A DNA stretch of 64,000 bases, taken from contig CALHVX010000025.1 of the NCBI GenBank assembly GCA_938036875.1, forward strand, positions 20,097 through 84,096, written 5' to 3'. The position numbers were made by a program, and so were the translations under genes. Position 1 is the first letter of the stretch. Each line of letters starts with the position of its first letter. The notes under the pieces were generated by a model. It did no database searches. It saw nothing but the letters and a program-made list of their open reading frames with translations, and was not told the DNA's origin. The DNA comes from an uncultured Pseudomonadales bacterium. Lineage in GTDB: Bacteria; Pseudomonadota; Gammaproteobacteria; Pseudomonadales; Azotimanducaceae. Below are positions 1-9,706 of this stretch, one piece after another.

Positions 1-104
1 GCCATGGTAATGCTCCGGGGCTTGTAGAAATGACGAAAACTGTAGCTTGCTACAAGTTGCTTGGGATGTGGAGTTTATTTTCTCGGGCATCACGGGCGCG
101 GGAC

Positions 105-376
105 AAATTGTTTTGCTCCACAGGGCCATGAGAGTGACGGCGACACGGAGGCGATTCCCATGCTTAAGTTGCGCAAAACAATTTCTCCCGCACCCGCTCT
201 ACGCTAGCAATAGATCAACAGCTCAGCGAGCTTAGCGAATGCGGATAGCCACGGCGGTGCTGCCTGGAAATGCAGGTCTAGCAGTGTCGGTGGGTTTGGT
301 TTTGCGCAACTTAAGCGCTGGAATCGCACAAAATCCGCTTTCAACCCCATGGCCCTGTGGAGCAAAACCAAACCCA
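105..376. repeat. Compound inverted repeat, unit 1 (elements A and B head to head)
   Basis: Element A (105-184) has perfect 12-bp terminal inverted repeats, AAATTGTTTTGC at 105-116 and its complement at 173-184. Element B (291-376) has perfect 15-bp terminal inverted repeats, TGGGTTTGGTTTTGC at 291-305 and its complement at 362-376. The reverse complement of B matches A over a 68-bp core. Shared blocks are TTTTGCTCCACAGGGCCATG at one end, GCGATTCC in the middle and GCTTAAGTTGCGCAAAA at the other end; the parts between differ. A and B are therefore the same element in opposite orientation, 106 bp apart, and could fold into one long hairpin. No transposase or gene lies inside. It resembles a MITE or REP-type element, but I do not recognise the family. 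Confidence 0.85.
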
Positions 377-458
377 TCGGCGCTGATAGACCGGGAACCC
401 GAGAACCTACACGCACGCGCTATCCAATTCAGGTGCAGCGCAGGCGCAGCTGCGGAAC

Positions 459-730
459 AAATTGTTTTACTCCACAGGGCCATGAGGGTGAAAGTGGCAT
501 GGAGGCGATTCCAACGCTTAAGTTGCGCAAAACAATTTCTCCCGCACCCGCTCTACGCTAGCAATAGATCAACAGCTCAGCGAGCTTAGCGAATGCGGAT
601 AGCCACGGCGATGCCGCCTGAGAATGCAGGTCTAGCAGTGCCGGTGGGTTTGGTTTTGCGCAACTTAAGCATTGGAATCGCACAAAATCCGCTTTCAACC
701 CCGTGGCCCTGTGGAGCAAAACCAAACCCA
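459..730. repeat. Compound inverted repeat, unit 2 (elements A' and B')
   Basis: This is a diverged second copy of the unit at 105-376, displaced by exactly 354 bp. Element A' is 459-538, with the left arm differing by one base (AAATTGTTTTAC), and element B' is 645-730. The 106-bp spacer between the two elements is also repeated, as is the flank up to about 754. Roughly one base in fifteen differs between units, so the duplication is not recent. About 50 bp of unrelated sequence (about 406-455) separates the two units. Confidence 0.85.
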
Positions 731-775
731 TCGGCGCTGATAGACCGGGAACCCCAGAACGAACACACCCAAGAA

Positions 776-2407
776 CTAACCCGCAGGCGGCGTCCGAATT
801 GTCGTCTGAATCTGCCCCACAGTCCGAATCCAAGGCTCTTTAACATCCATAGCCTTAGGCAGCTGAACGCTAGCGGCACTGGCGGCCGCTTTGGATGGAT
901 ACAACCCATAAACCACCACGTGAAAGCGTTTGCCTGCACGCCGGAAGGTGTAGGTTGCAAACTTTTCTGGGTCGGCTTGGCGCCCTATATAGCGAGCAAC
1001 ACTTTCTGCGCTGGACAAGGTAAAGAGTTGCAACGTGAAGCTGTTAGCATCCTGCTGCAGCAGCCAACGCTCGCCTCGCTCACTTGCTCCACCCGTTGTT
1101 GAGGCTAGGGGCTGGGCTTTTTCTCGATCCAGTTTTTGCTGTTCAGCAAGCTGAGCCGCGGCCGCGGCTTTCTTTTTCTCTGCGGCGACTTTGTCCGCGA
1201 GCAGCTGTGCTTCACGTGCCTTGCGTTCTTTAGCCACGCGCTGCGCTTCAATTGCTGCCGCTTTTTCAGCCGCTGCCACCTTCGCGGCAGCTAGCCGTTC
1301 CGCTTCTTGCTTGAGCTTGGCTGCAGCAGCCGCCTTCTCGCGAGCAATCTCCTGTGCACTTTTCAGCGCGGGGCGTGACACCTTCGCTTGATTGTTGTCC
1401 TGGGGATCCGGTAGAGGCGTTGTATTGGGGCGATCTGTCGGCGCTTGAGCCTCAGTGGCAGGCAGCATTGTGTCTTGCGCGCTGCGCGCAACTAAATCGC
1501 CGGTTACCGGCTGTGCCATTGTCTCTGCTGCCGCAAGCTCTTCTGCGTCTACCACCGGCGTTGGCGTATCGTCTCCACCGCTAACCAGCAAATACAACAG
1601 GCCAAAGACCACCACCAACATACCGATCAACATGCGGTGTGTTAACGGAAAGCTAGATTCTTCTTCCTCTACTTCACCGCTGCTTAACCGGGCCAACTCT
1701 TGCCCAGCAAGCTCATCAATACGGCCAGGCAAACCGCTGGAAACCTTGGCAATAGTTTCTACCTGAGCATCGGTAAAAGGTACGCGCCCCCGATAGTTGG
1801 CTTGTTCAAATCGCCACTCTAAGTAACCGCGAACGTCCGCCTGACCAAACCCAATGAGTTGGGTTTCATGACACGCGATATCTAAACTGGCGCCGATCTC
1901 TTCAACCATGCGTGACACGGTGGGCTCAGCAAACATGACAATTCGAACTTTGCAATCTAACGACAGGCGCAACAAGGTATCAATTGCACGACTGTCTAGA
2001 CGATGCGTGTCGTCTACCAAGATGACACACAAACGCTCTTGTTGCTGTTGCTCTTCAACAAAAGTGCGAATCAGTTCATCCAAGACATCTGCTTTAGCAT
2101 CGCGCGCTGCGGCAACACCAAACCCTTGAGCTGCGGCTGCTAGAACATCACGGCGCGACGTAGAAACCTCACCATGGATCTTTGCAGCCAATGCTTTTGG
2201 CTCCATGCCGCTAGCTAGGTGATCGAACAAGGTGGTTTTACCACTCCCGGCAACACCGGTAACCAGTAAAGATCGACGCGACCATTGGCTTAGGTGGGAC
2301 AATTGATCAAGCAGACGCTTGCGCTGACCGCCCGGGTAGAAAGCATCGCCAGTTAGGACAAATGGGTTGTGAGACAACCCCAAGAAAGCTAGTTCGCTGT
2401 TGGTCAC
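776..2407 (-). CDS. damX: DamX-like AAA ATPase with SPOR domain
   Basis: Cell-division protein of 543 residues. An ExeA-type AAA domain occupies about 1-240, with Walker A GVAGSGKTT at 51-59 and Walker B LCVILVDD at 126-133. A single transmembrane segment lies near 262-277. It is followed by an Ala/Lys/Glu-rich region of about 120 residues that probably forms an extended coil, and a C-terminal SPOR domain at about 450-535. SPOR domains bind denuded septal peptidoglycan, so this protein should sit in the inner membrane with SPOR in the periplasm at the septum. The GTG start overlaps the aroB stop by 4 nt, as in the common aroK-aroB-damX operon. The N-terminal ATPase domain is absent from E. 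coli DamX but usual in Pseudomonas-type homologues. Confidence 0.9.
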   Translation of the reverse strand: MTNSELAFLGLSHNPFVLTGDAFYPGGQRKRLLDQLSHLSQWSRRSLLVTGVAGSGKTTLFDHLASGMEPKALAAKIHGEVSTSRRDVLAAAAQGFGVAAARDAKADVLDELIRTFVEEQQQQERLCVILVDDTHRLDSRAIDTLLRLSLDCKVRIVMFAEPTVSRMVEEIGASLDIACHETQLIGFGQADVRGYLEWRFEQANYRGRVPFTDAQVETIAKVSSGLPGRIDELAGQELARLSSGEVEEEESSFPLTHRMLIGMLVVVFGLLYLLVSGGDDTPTPVVDAEELAAAETMAQPVTGDLVARSAQDTMLPATEAQAPTDRPNTTPLPDPQDNNQAKVSRPALKSAQEIAREKAAAAAKLKQEAERLAAAKVAAAEKAAAIEAQRVAKERKAREAQLLADKVAAEKKKAAAAAQLAEQQKLDREKAQPLASTTGGASERGERWLLQQDANSFTLQLFTLSSAESVARYIGRQADPEKFATYTFRRAGKRFHVVVYGLYPSKAAASAASVQLPKAMDVKEPWIRTVGQIQTTIRTPPAG

Positions 2408-3519
2408 TTAGATAATACCGCCTGCGCAATGGCCGAACGTAGTTGCATTGAGGTCACCGCGTCATCTACTTGTACACTGCCGATGGAGTCCGCCACAATA
2501 AATCTTTGCCTGCCATCCAGCACCTTTTTATCCATACCCATGGCATCCAGCACAGCATCCTCGGAGAGATCCGCAGGGAATGCAACCGGCAAGCCAACCG
2601 CCTTTAGCAAATCGATTAATCGCTCTACAACATCTGGCGTAACACGCCCCTGCACGGCAGACAATTGTGCAGCGGCAACCATGCCCAACGCAACGGCTTC
2701 CCCATGCAAATAGCGGGTGTAGCCGGTTAACATCTCCACCGCATGCCCAAAGGTGTGTCCGTAATTCAAGATTGCGCGCCGCCCTTGCTCACGCTCGTCT
2801 TCGGCAACAACGGCGGCTTTGACCTCAACCGACCGCTTTACCGCATGGATCAGAGCTTGGGGGTCACGTTCCGCCAGAGCGGCAGAATTTGCTTCACACC
2901 AGGCAAAAAAGTCTGGGTCTTCAATAACGCCATATTTGATCACCTCAGCAAGCCCAGCGGTATATTCCCGCAACGGCAGGGTATTGAGCACATCAATATC
3001 GGCTAACACCGCACTAGGCTGGTAGAAAGCACCAACCATGTTCTTTCCTGCTGGATGATTGATGGCAGTTTTGCCGCCAACTGAAGAATCTACTTGCGCA
3101 AGTAAGGTAGTTGGAATTTGCACAAACCCCACCCCGCGCTGAAAGGTTGCCGCAACAAAGCCCGTGAGATCACCGACCACTCCACCACCCAAGGCAACAA
3201 GCGTGGTACTCCGGTTGTGCCGACGCTGCATCAGGAAATCCAGAATGGCCTGATAGTTAGCAAAAGACTTGTGCTGTTCGCCGTCAGGTAGTTGGTCGTA
3301 TACGTCAACCTTCTGGTTCGCAAAGCAGCCCCGCACGGACTCGAGATAGCAACCGCCCTCAAGCGAGGCAATGGTTGTGTTGGTGATGATGGCAACTTGG
3401 TCACCCACCAGCGCTGGCAACATCAAATCACCGCGCCCGAGCAGGTCTTGGCCTATATGTACCGGATAGCTGCGGTCGCCCAAACTGACGTTAACGCTGG
3501 TCGTTTTTGTTTGGTTCAA
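2404..3519 (-). CDS. aroB: 3-dehydroquinate synthase
   Basis: Second enzyme of the shikimate pathway: it converts DAHP to 3-dehydroquinate in the cytoplasm, using NAD and a divalent metal. The 371 residues match the family length. Visible hallmarks are the NAD-binding GGGVVGD at 111-117, the segment TTLLAQVDSSVGGKTAINHP at about 137-156, the metal-binding histidines in NYGHTFGHAVE, and LHGEAVALGM. The likely start is a TTG overlapping the aroK TGA stop (TTGA); no in-frame ATG exists nearby. The overlap on both sides indicates translational coupling with aroK and damX. Confidence 0.96.
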   Translation of the reverse strand: MNQTKTTSVNVSLGDRSYPVHIGQDLLGRGDLMLPALVGDQVAIITNTTIASLEGGCYLESVRGCFANQKVDVYDQLPDGEQHKSFANYQAILDFLMQRRHNRSTTLVALGGGVVGDLTGFVAATFQRGVGFVQIPTTLLAQVDSSVGGKTAINHPAGKNMVGAFYQPSAVLADIDVLNTLPLREYTAGLAEVIKYGVIEDPDFFAWCEANSAALAERDPQALIHAVKRSVEVKAAVVAEDEREQGRRAILNYGHTFGHAVEMLTGYTRYLHGEAVALGMVAAAQLSAVQGRVTPDVVERLIDLLKAVGLPVAFPADLSEDAVLDAMGMDKKVLDGRQRFIVADSIGSVQVDDAVTSMQLRSAIAQAVLSK

Positions 3520-4136
3520 CCTAAAATCCCATCGTTGCGCAACTGCTGCTCTATATGCCGCGCTAGAACTTTTGGACTAGAGCTATCCGTGGTGAAGCGG
3601 TAGTCGGCAATCTCTGTATACAGCGGACCGCGTTCGCACTGCAGGCGCTGCAGGGTTTCTCGCATACTGGGCTCGGATGCCTCTGTCGCCGGCAGCGACT
3701 TCTTAACCCCATCTGTGGCACTACCTTTGTGATTGCCTCTGTGACCACCTTTGGGACCGCCTTTAGGATTGAGCAAAGGCCGATTCTTATCCTTGCGAGT
3801 TCGTGCCACCAGATGTTCCAGCGAGCTGTCCAAGTGCACAACCACGCCGTTGGCGGCTAACATTTGCCGATTTTCCACCCGCAACACCGCCCCGCCACCG
3901 GTAGCTAACACTAGGCCACTCGATTGGCTCAGCTCGGCGATAACCGACTGCTCTCGGTCACGAAACCCAGCCTCGCCCTCAACATCAAAGATCCAGGGAA
4001 TATCAGCGCCCGCCCGTTCTTCGATCACGTGGTCCGAATCAACAAAGTGCCAATGAATTGCATCAGCCAGGAGTCGGCCGATGGTGGTTTTGCCAACCGC
4101 CATTAGACCTACCAGAAATATGTTCTGCGCAGCCAT
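3516..4136 (-). CDS. aroK: Shikimate kinase with a repeat insertion in the lid
   Basis: Phosphorylates shikimate with ATP. The P-loop GLMAVGKTT is at 10-18, the substrate residues DSD and GFRDRE follow, and GGGA is near 80. The lid arginine in NRPLLN is present. Using the ATG at 4136, which gives MAAQNIFLVG as in homologues, the protein is 206 residues, against about 170-180 for the family. The excess is an insertion of about 35 residues directly after RPLLN. It begins with four imperfect tetrapeptide units, PKGG, PKGG, HRGN and HKGS, coded by 12-bp repeats at 3720-3767, followed by a Ser/Lys/Glu-rich stretch. Downstream the family sequence resumes with ERGPLYTEIADY. The insertion enlarges the flexible lid; its effect is unknown. 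Confidence 0.95.
   Translation of the reverse strand: MAAQNIFLVGLMAVGKTTIGRLLADAIHWHFVDSDHVIEERAGADIPWIFDVEGEAGFRDREQSVIAELSQSSGLVLATGGGAVLRVENRQMLAANGVVVHLDSSLEHLVARTRKDKNRPLLNPKGGPKGGHRGNHKGSATDGVKKSLPATEASEPSMRETLQRLQCERGPLYTEIADYRFTTDSSSPKVLARHIEQQLRNDGILG
3720..3767 (-). repeat. Four 12-bp tandem repeats inside aroK
   Basis: On the minus strand the units read CCTAAAGGCGGT, CCCAAAGGTGGT, CACAGAGGCAAT and CACAAAGGTAGT. They keep the reading frame and code a Gly/Lys/His-rich tract in the lid insertion of shikimate kinase. The units differ mostly at third or single positions, so the array has had time to diverge. Confidence 0.85.
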
Positions 4137-4229
4137 GAACAACGCCGAATGACAACAAGACCTTAGTGTAATGCCTGCTCGCTGGCTTGCCTATGGTAAA
4201 GCCAGGTCTGCCAAGGAAAAAAACCAAGC

Positions 4230-4257
4230 AAAAAAAAGGCGACCCTTAGGTCGCCTT
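4230..4257 (-). terminator. Rho-independent terminator of the pilMNOPQ operon
   Basis: On the minus strand a 9-bp perfect stem AAGGCGACC with loop TAAG is followed by a run of eight T. It lies 28 bp past the pilQ stop codon. It separates pilMNOPQ from aroK-aroB-damX, which therefore need their own promoter in about 4137-4230. Confidence 0.9.
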
Positions 4258-4284
4258 CGTCAAGCCGATTCGTACTTAGGAGGC

Positions 4285-6489
4285 TTAACGGTCGGTGATG
4301 GAATCCTTGAGGATTCTAGGCGTAACAAAGATCAATAGTTCGGTCTTGTCATCGCGCTCAGAATCACGTCGGAACAATCGGCCTACATAAGGTAGGTCAC
4401 CAAAGAACGGCGTCTTGACCGTTGAAATGGTTTTATCTGTCTGGAAGATACCGCCCAATACGATGGTCTGGCCGTTATCCACTAGTACTTCCGTCTCAAC
4501 TTCGTTGGTGTTGATTGCCGGGGCGCCACCAACCGTGAGCTGAGCAACCGTATCTTGCTTCACGTTCAGGTCCATGATGATCCGGTTATCTGGTGTAATC
4601 TGAGGTGTAACCTCAAGCTTCAACACCGCGTCCTTAAAGGACGTAGAGGTTGCACCACTGCTGGTTGCCTCTTGATAAGGAATCTCAACACCCGACTCGA
4701 TCATAGCGGTCGACTTGTCTGCGGTGATGACCTTTGGTCGCGCCACAACTTCGGCATGGCCATCGGTCTGTAGAGCAGAAAGCTCCAAGTCCAAGATATA
4801 GCTACTTGCCGTGATACCAACACCAAAGCTACTAACGCCTTGGCCCGTCACGCCTAGATCTACAACGTTAGCCGTAGTATCGGTAATGGTGAAGCCCGTT
4901 GGGTCTGGATTAAAGGGGCCAGTCGCATCTTCATTGGCTTCGGCGAAGCCGTTTTGCAGCTCGGTTAGGGTCTCAGAGGAACCACCATACTTAAGCAGCT
5001 GTGCGCCGTTGTCTTTCAATGCACCGCCACCCCACTTCACACCCAACTGCTTGGAGTAGTTGGCGTTAGCAGCAACAATGCGCGACTCGATCAGTACTTG
5101 CGGAACCGGTACATCCAGCCGTGAGATAACTCGACGGAAGTCTTCTAGACGGTCAGCGGTATCGGTCAAAATGATTGAGTTGGTACGCTCATCAACAATC
5201 ACACTACCGCGATCAGAGACAACTGACCCACCGCTAGAGGTCGAAGCGGAAAATAGATCGTAAAGCTCCGTGGCACTAGCGTAGCTCACTTGAATGAACT
5301 CAGTACGCAAAGGCGCTAGCTCAGAGATTTGCTTTTGGTTTTCAAGCTCGAGTTTTTCGCGAGCCGCAATTTCAGACGCTGGCGCTACTAAGAGCACGTT
5401 ACCGGCTTGACGCTTATCCAAACCTTTGGTCTTTAAGATCAGCTCTAACGCTTGATCCCAAGGCACGTTCTTCAAGCGCAGAGTAATGCGACCAGCGACC
5501 GTATCACTAGCCACCAAGTTCAAGTCAGTGAAGTCTGCGATTAACTGAAGAACCGAGCGCACCTCAATGTCTTGGAAGTTCAACGATAACTTTTCGCCCG
5601 TATACTTGAAGATATCGCTACGAGCCGCAATCTCGTCTTCGGTTACCGGGCTCACATCAATCGACATGGTGCCGTCGGTCTGGTACGCGAGGTAGTCGTA
5701 GTCACCGTTGGCGGCAATGTTAAGAACCGTGTGGTTGCCTTCTTGGACAGCATCAACCACTTCCACCGGCGTTGCAAAGTCGGTGACATCAAGACGTCGA
5801 CGCATGGCTTCTGGCAGTGCGGTGTTGCGAATTTCTACTCGGATATTGCCCGCTGCACTTGTGACGTCAACTGGCGCTTTAGGGTCAGACAAGGTAAGAA
5901 GCACACGCCCTTCACCGTTTGGCCCGCGACGAAAATCTACGTTAGACAAAGTTGATTCAGAGTAACTTGCAGCGCTGCTGGTGTTATTGCTAACCGCATT
6001 GTTTACCGACGAACTCGAAGAGTCTGACGCTGTGCTAGCGACTACCCCTGAGTTGTTGTTCGCGCCAACTAGCAAGACCAAGGTATTCCCATCGATGCTG
6101 GTGTCGTAGGCCACTAGTTGCGTCAAGTTAACGATAGCGCGGGTTCTGTCCGCGGTGCTAACAATAGAGACGCGACGCGCATTACCTATACCTAAAGGAT
6201 GATGCTTTTTGCTCAGAGCACTAACAACACCCGGCATGTCGAGCACAATCCGCGCCGGCTGCTCAATGGTGTAACCACGTGGATCTGTAGGCGCCCCGTC
6301 AAACTCAAACCGAATTTCGGTCTTGTCGCCTGGAAGAGAGGCAAACGAGATGTCGCGAATTGTGGCTGACCAAGCGGGCGTTGCTAAGGCTACAAGCAGT
6401 GCTGTAGTTAACCAACGCAACCTAAGGCTTAAGCCCCGTCTACAAAATGTACCAAACGCCCGAGTGAGCCGCTTTTGCATGTTATTCAT
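4285..6489 (-). CDS. pilQ: Type IV pilus secretin PilQ
   Basis: Outer-membrane secretin through which the type IV pilus emerges. The 734-residue precursor has a signal peptide ending near TPAWSA at about 42. Two AMIN domains (about 43-145 and 185-290) bind peptidoglycan and are separated by a Ser/Asn-rich linker. A secretin/TonB short N-terminal domain starts near KLSLNFQDIEVRSVLQLIAD, then an N1 domain, then the secretin barrel with VPQVLIESRIVAANANY and the conserved VPYVGRLFRR. It is the last gene of pilMNOPQ and is followed by a strong terminator. Confidence 0.96.
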   Translation of the reverse strand: MNNMQKRLTRAFGTFCRRGLSLRLRWLTTALLVALATPAWSATIRDISFASLPGDKTEIRFEFDGAPTDPRGYTIEQPARIVLDMPGVVSALSKKHHPLGIGNARRVSIVSTADRTRAIVNLTQLVAYDTSIDGNTLVLLVGANNNSGVVASTASDSSSSSVNNAVSNNTSSAASYSESTLSNVDFRRGPNGEGRVLLTLSDPKAPVDVTSAAGNIRVEIRNTALPEAMRRRLDVTDFATPVEVVDAVQEGNHTVLNIAANGDYDYLAYQTDGTMSIDVSPVTEDEIAARSDIFKYTGEKLSLNFQDIEVRSVLQLIADFTDLNLVASDTVAGRITLRLKNVPWDQALELILKTKGLDKRQAGNVLLVAPASEIAAREKLELENQKQISELAPLRTEFIQVSYASATELYDLFSASTSSGGSVVSDRGSVIVDERTNSIILTDTADRLEDFRRVISRLDVPVPQVLIESRIVAANANYSKQLGVKWGGGALKDNGAQLLKYGGSSETLTELQNGFAEANEDATGPFNPDPTGFTITDTTANVVDLGVTGQGVSSFGVGITASSYILDLELSALQTDGHAEVVARPKVITADKSTAMIESGVEIPYQEATSSGATSTSFKDAVLKLEVTPQITPDNRIIMDLNVKQDTVAQLTVGGAPAINTNEVETEVLVDNGQTIVLGGIFQTDKTISTVKTPFFGDLPYVGRLFRRDSERDDKTELLIFVTPRILKDSITDR

Positions 6490-6492
6490 CCT

Positions 6493-7023
6493 TTACTCCA
6501 CACTCTTCAGCGATACAGTGCGTTCACGTTGAACCCAGCCGCCGGTACCATCTGAGACAATTTCAACCAGTTCTATCGCTACATCGTTCAGACTTCGGAC
6601 ATTGCCGTGGTCAGTTCCCATGTAGTCTCCTTTACGGACGCGATGCACAACTCCGTCCACATCACGCACCAAAGCGAAAACAGAGCCATTTTGTGACAGC
6701 GTACCTACCATTGCCAATTGTGCAATGGGGAACTGCTCTAAATTTTGCTTAACCCGATTAAAATCAGGCTCCACTTGGGGGCCGCCGGCTGTTTTAGCAA
6801 CTCGACGAACCACAACTGGTGGCTCAAACGGACTGCGCATGACGCTTGCTTGGTAAGCAAAGGGAGCAACCGTTTTGATTGTAGGTAGCGGTGGAATTCG
6901 GCTCTTCGGGCGCGACTTCACCTCATCCATGTAGCTTTTTAGATCGCTAAAGTCACCATCAGCGCAACCACCAAGCAGTGTGGCCGCCAACAGGCTAAGC
7001 AGAAGTACGGTTAACTGGCGCAT
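6493..7023 (-). CDS. pilP: Type IV pilus assembly lipoprotein PilP
   Basis: Inner-membrane lipoprotein of 176 residues linking the PilNO dimer to the PilQ secretin in the periplasm. The signal peptide ends in the lipobox LLGGC with Cys20. The globular beta domain in the C-terminal half contains FPIAQLAMVGTLSQNGSVFA and VRKGDYMGTDHGNV, typical of PilP. The ATG follows the pilO stop immediately, with GGAGGG close upstream. Confidence 0.94.
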   Translation of the reverse strand: MRQLTVLLLSLLAATLLGGCADGDFSDLKSYMDEVKSRPKSRIPPLPTIKTVAPFAYQASVMRSPFEPPVVVRRVAKTAGGPQVEPDFNRVKQNLEQFPIAQLAMVGTLSQNGSVFALVRDVDGVVHRVRKGDYMGTDHGNVRSLNDVAIELVEIVSDGTGGWVQRERTVSLKSVE

Positions 7024-7634
7024 TAGCCCTCCGTCTCCAAGTATCGATAGGTCTTGGCTTCAATACTCATTTTCAGGTTATTCACCGAGTTTTCCGGCTT
7101 AATAATAAAATCGTGCAGCGTCACAATACGCGACAAGCTAGCAACACCACTCACAAAGGAACCAAGCTTGTGGTAGTCGCCTTCAACCACAATGCGGATA
7201 GGCAGCTCTATGTAGAACTCGGTTGACCGCTCGGGCTCAAGTTCAATGCTTTCAATCGTTAGCTCATTGTCCAGCGCTGTACGAGTGATGTCCTCCAACA
7301 GACCGGGGACCTCAGTATCACTGGGCAGTTGACGAAGCAACGCGCCAAAAGTTGCCGTCATCTCTTCTTTTTGCTGACGGTAAGCGTCGAGATTGGTCGC
7401 CTGCGCACTTTTGTCTTCAAAGTCCCGGCGCAAATCTTGCTCAGTCGCCTGCACAGCGGTCAGCGTCTTCTGCTTTGCTGTTAAATAGAAGTAGTAACCG
7501 CCGCCAATGACCAACGCCGCAAGCAGCACCATAATGATGATCTTAACGACTTTCGGCCAGGAGCCAATGTTGTTGGCATCCAGATCGCTGAAATCAAAGT
7601 TCTGCAGCTGTTCGAGAGTATCTTGCATAGCCAT
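7023..7634 (-). CDS. pilO: Type IV pilus assembly protein PilO
   Basis: Bitopic inner-membrane protein of 203 residues that pairs with PilN in the alignment subcomplex. A short cytoplasmic stretch is followed by a transmembrane helix (VVKIIIMVLLAALVIGGGYYF, about 28-48), a coiled coil with LRRDFEDKSAQATNLDAYRQQ and a ferredoxin-like periplasmic domain. GGAG overlapping the pilN stop serves the ATG at 7634. Gene order and length match the family. Confidence 0.94.
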   Translation of the reverse strand: MAMQDTLEQLQNFDFSDLDANNIGSWPKVVKIIIMVLLAALVIGGGYYFYLTAKQKTLTAVQATEQDLRRDFEDKSAQATNLDAYRQQKEEMTATFGALLRQLPSDTEVPGLLEDITRTALDNELTIESIELEPERSTEFYIELPIRIVVEGDYHKLGSFVSGVASLSRIVTLHDFIIKPENSVNNLKMSIEAKTYRYLETEG

Positions 7635-7637
7635 GCG

Positions 7638-8197
7638 TTACTCCTCCGTCGCTGTGGCGGTGGGATTCACCTGGTTAAAGGTCAAGTCAAACCGGCTCGC
7701 TTGGGAGTTGGGCGACGCTTCTTTAATGCTCTTGAGGTTCGGATTTTGGAACCAACCAGAAGTATCCAAGTTACGCATCAGAGATGAAATCCTATTGTTG
7801 GACTCAGCTGTACCAGAAACCGCAAGATCCGCACCGGACATAGACAGCTCTTCGTAGTACACACCTTTAGACATTGTGCGGACCAACTCATCGAACACTC
7901 GCACGATGACCGGACGGTTACCCTGCAAATCCTGGATCACCCGCATCCGCGAGAGCAGCTCTTCGCGCTCACGACGCAAGGTGCTTATCTCTTTGATTTT
8001 TTCGTCTAGCTGAGCAATTTCTGTGGTTAGCACCTTGTTACGAGCGGTCTGCTGCTCGATTGCACCGTCTAATTGCCACCCCCAAGCAAAAACCGCCAAG
8101 CCAGCACCAAGCAACACTAAGGCCAAATTGACCAAAAATTCTTGCTTACGCTTCTCGCGTTCCCATTCACGCCAGGGTAATAAGTTAATACGAGCCA

Positions 8198-8198
<1 letters not shown>
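7638..8198 (-). CDS. pilN: Type IV pilus assembly protein PilN
   Basis: Inner-membrane protein of 186 residues. The N-terminal motif ARINLLPWRE is the conserved PilM-binding tail. A transmembrane helix follows at about 22-42, then a coiled coil (LTTEIAQLDEKIKEISTLRR) and a periplasmic domain. The ATG overlaps the pilM stop (TAATG), so the two genes are translationally coupled. Confidence 0.95.

Positions 8199-9706
<1,508 letters not shown>

Larger units (their letters stand above)
1..775. other. Gene-free region downstream of damX, filled with repeats
   Basis: No credible gene lies here. Open frames in this stretch are short and come from repeated DNA, giving near-identical peptides twice. 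The stretch holds two copies of a compound inverted repeat (listed separately). Near the left end there is a small nested hairpin, with CTTGTAG at 21-27 pairing with CTACAAG at 50-56. The region follows the 3' end of damX, so its hairpins may also end damX transcription, although no T-run terminator is visible. Confidence 0.75.

Noticed and set aside
47..589. Short open frames of 60-116 codons in the left repeat region
   Set aside because: They are translations of the palindromic repeats, occur on both strands with near-identical peptides, lack ribosome-binding sites and resemble no protein.
105..730. Integron cassette array (palindromic elements about 80 bp long, spaced by a few hundred bases)
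   Set aside because: attC sites share one orientation and have RYYYAAC/GTTRRRY ends. These elements alternate in orientation, their ends are TTTTGC/GCAAAA, and no cassette genes or integrase are present.
105..730. CRISPR array
   Set aside because: Only two long units with a repeated, not unique, spacer; no short regularly spaced direct repeats and no cas genes.
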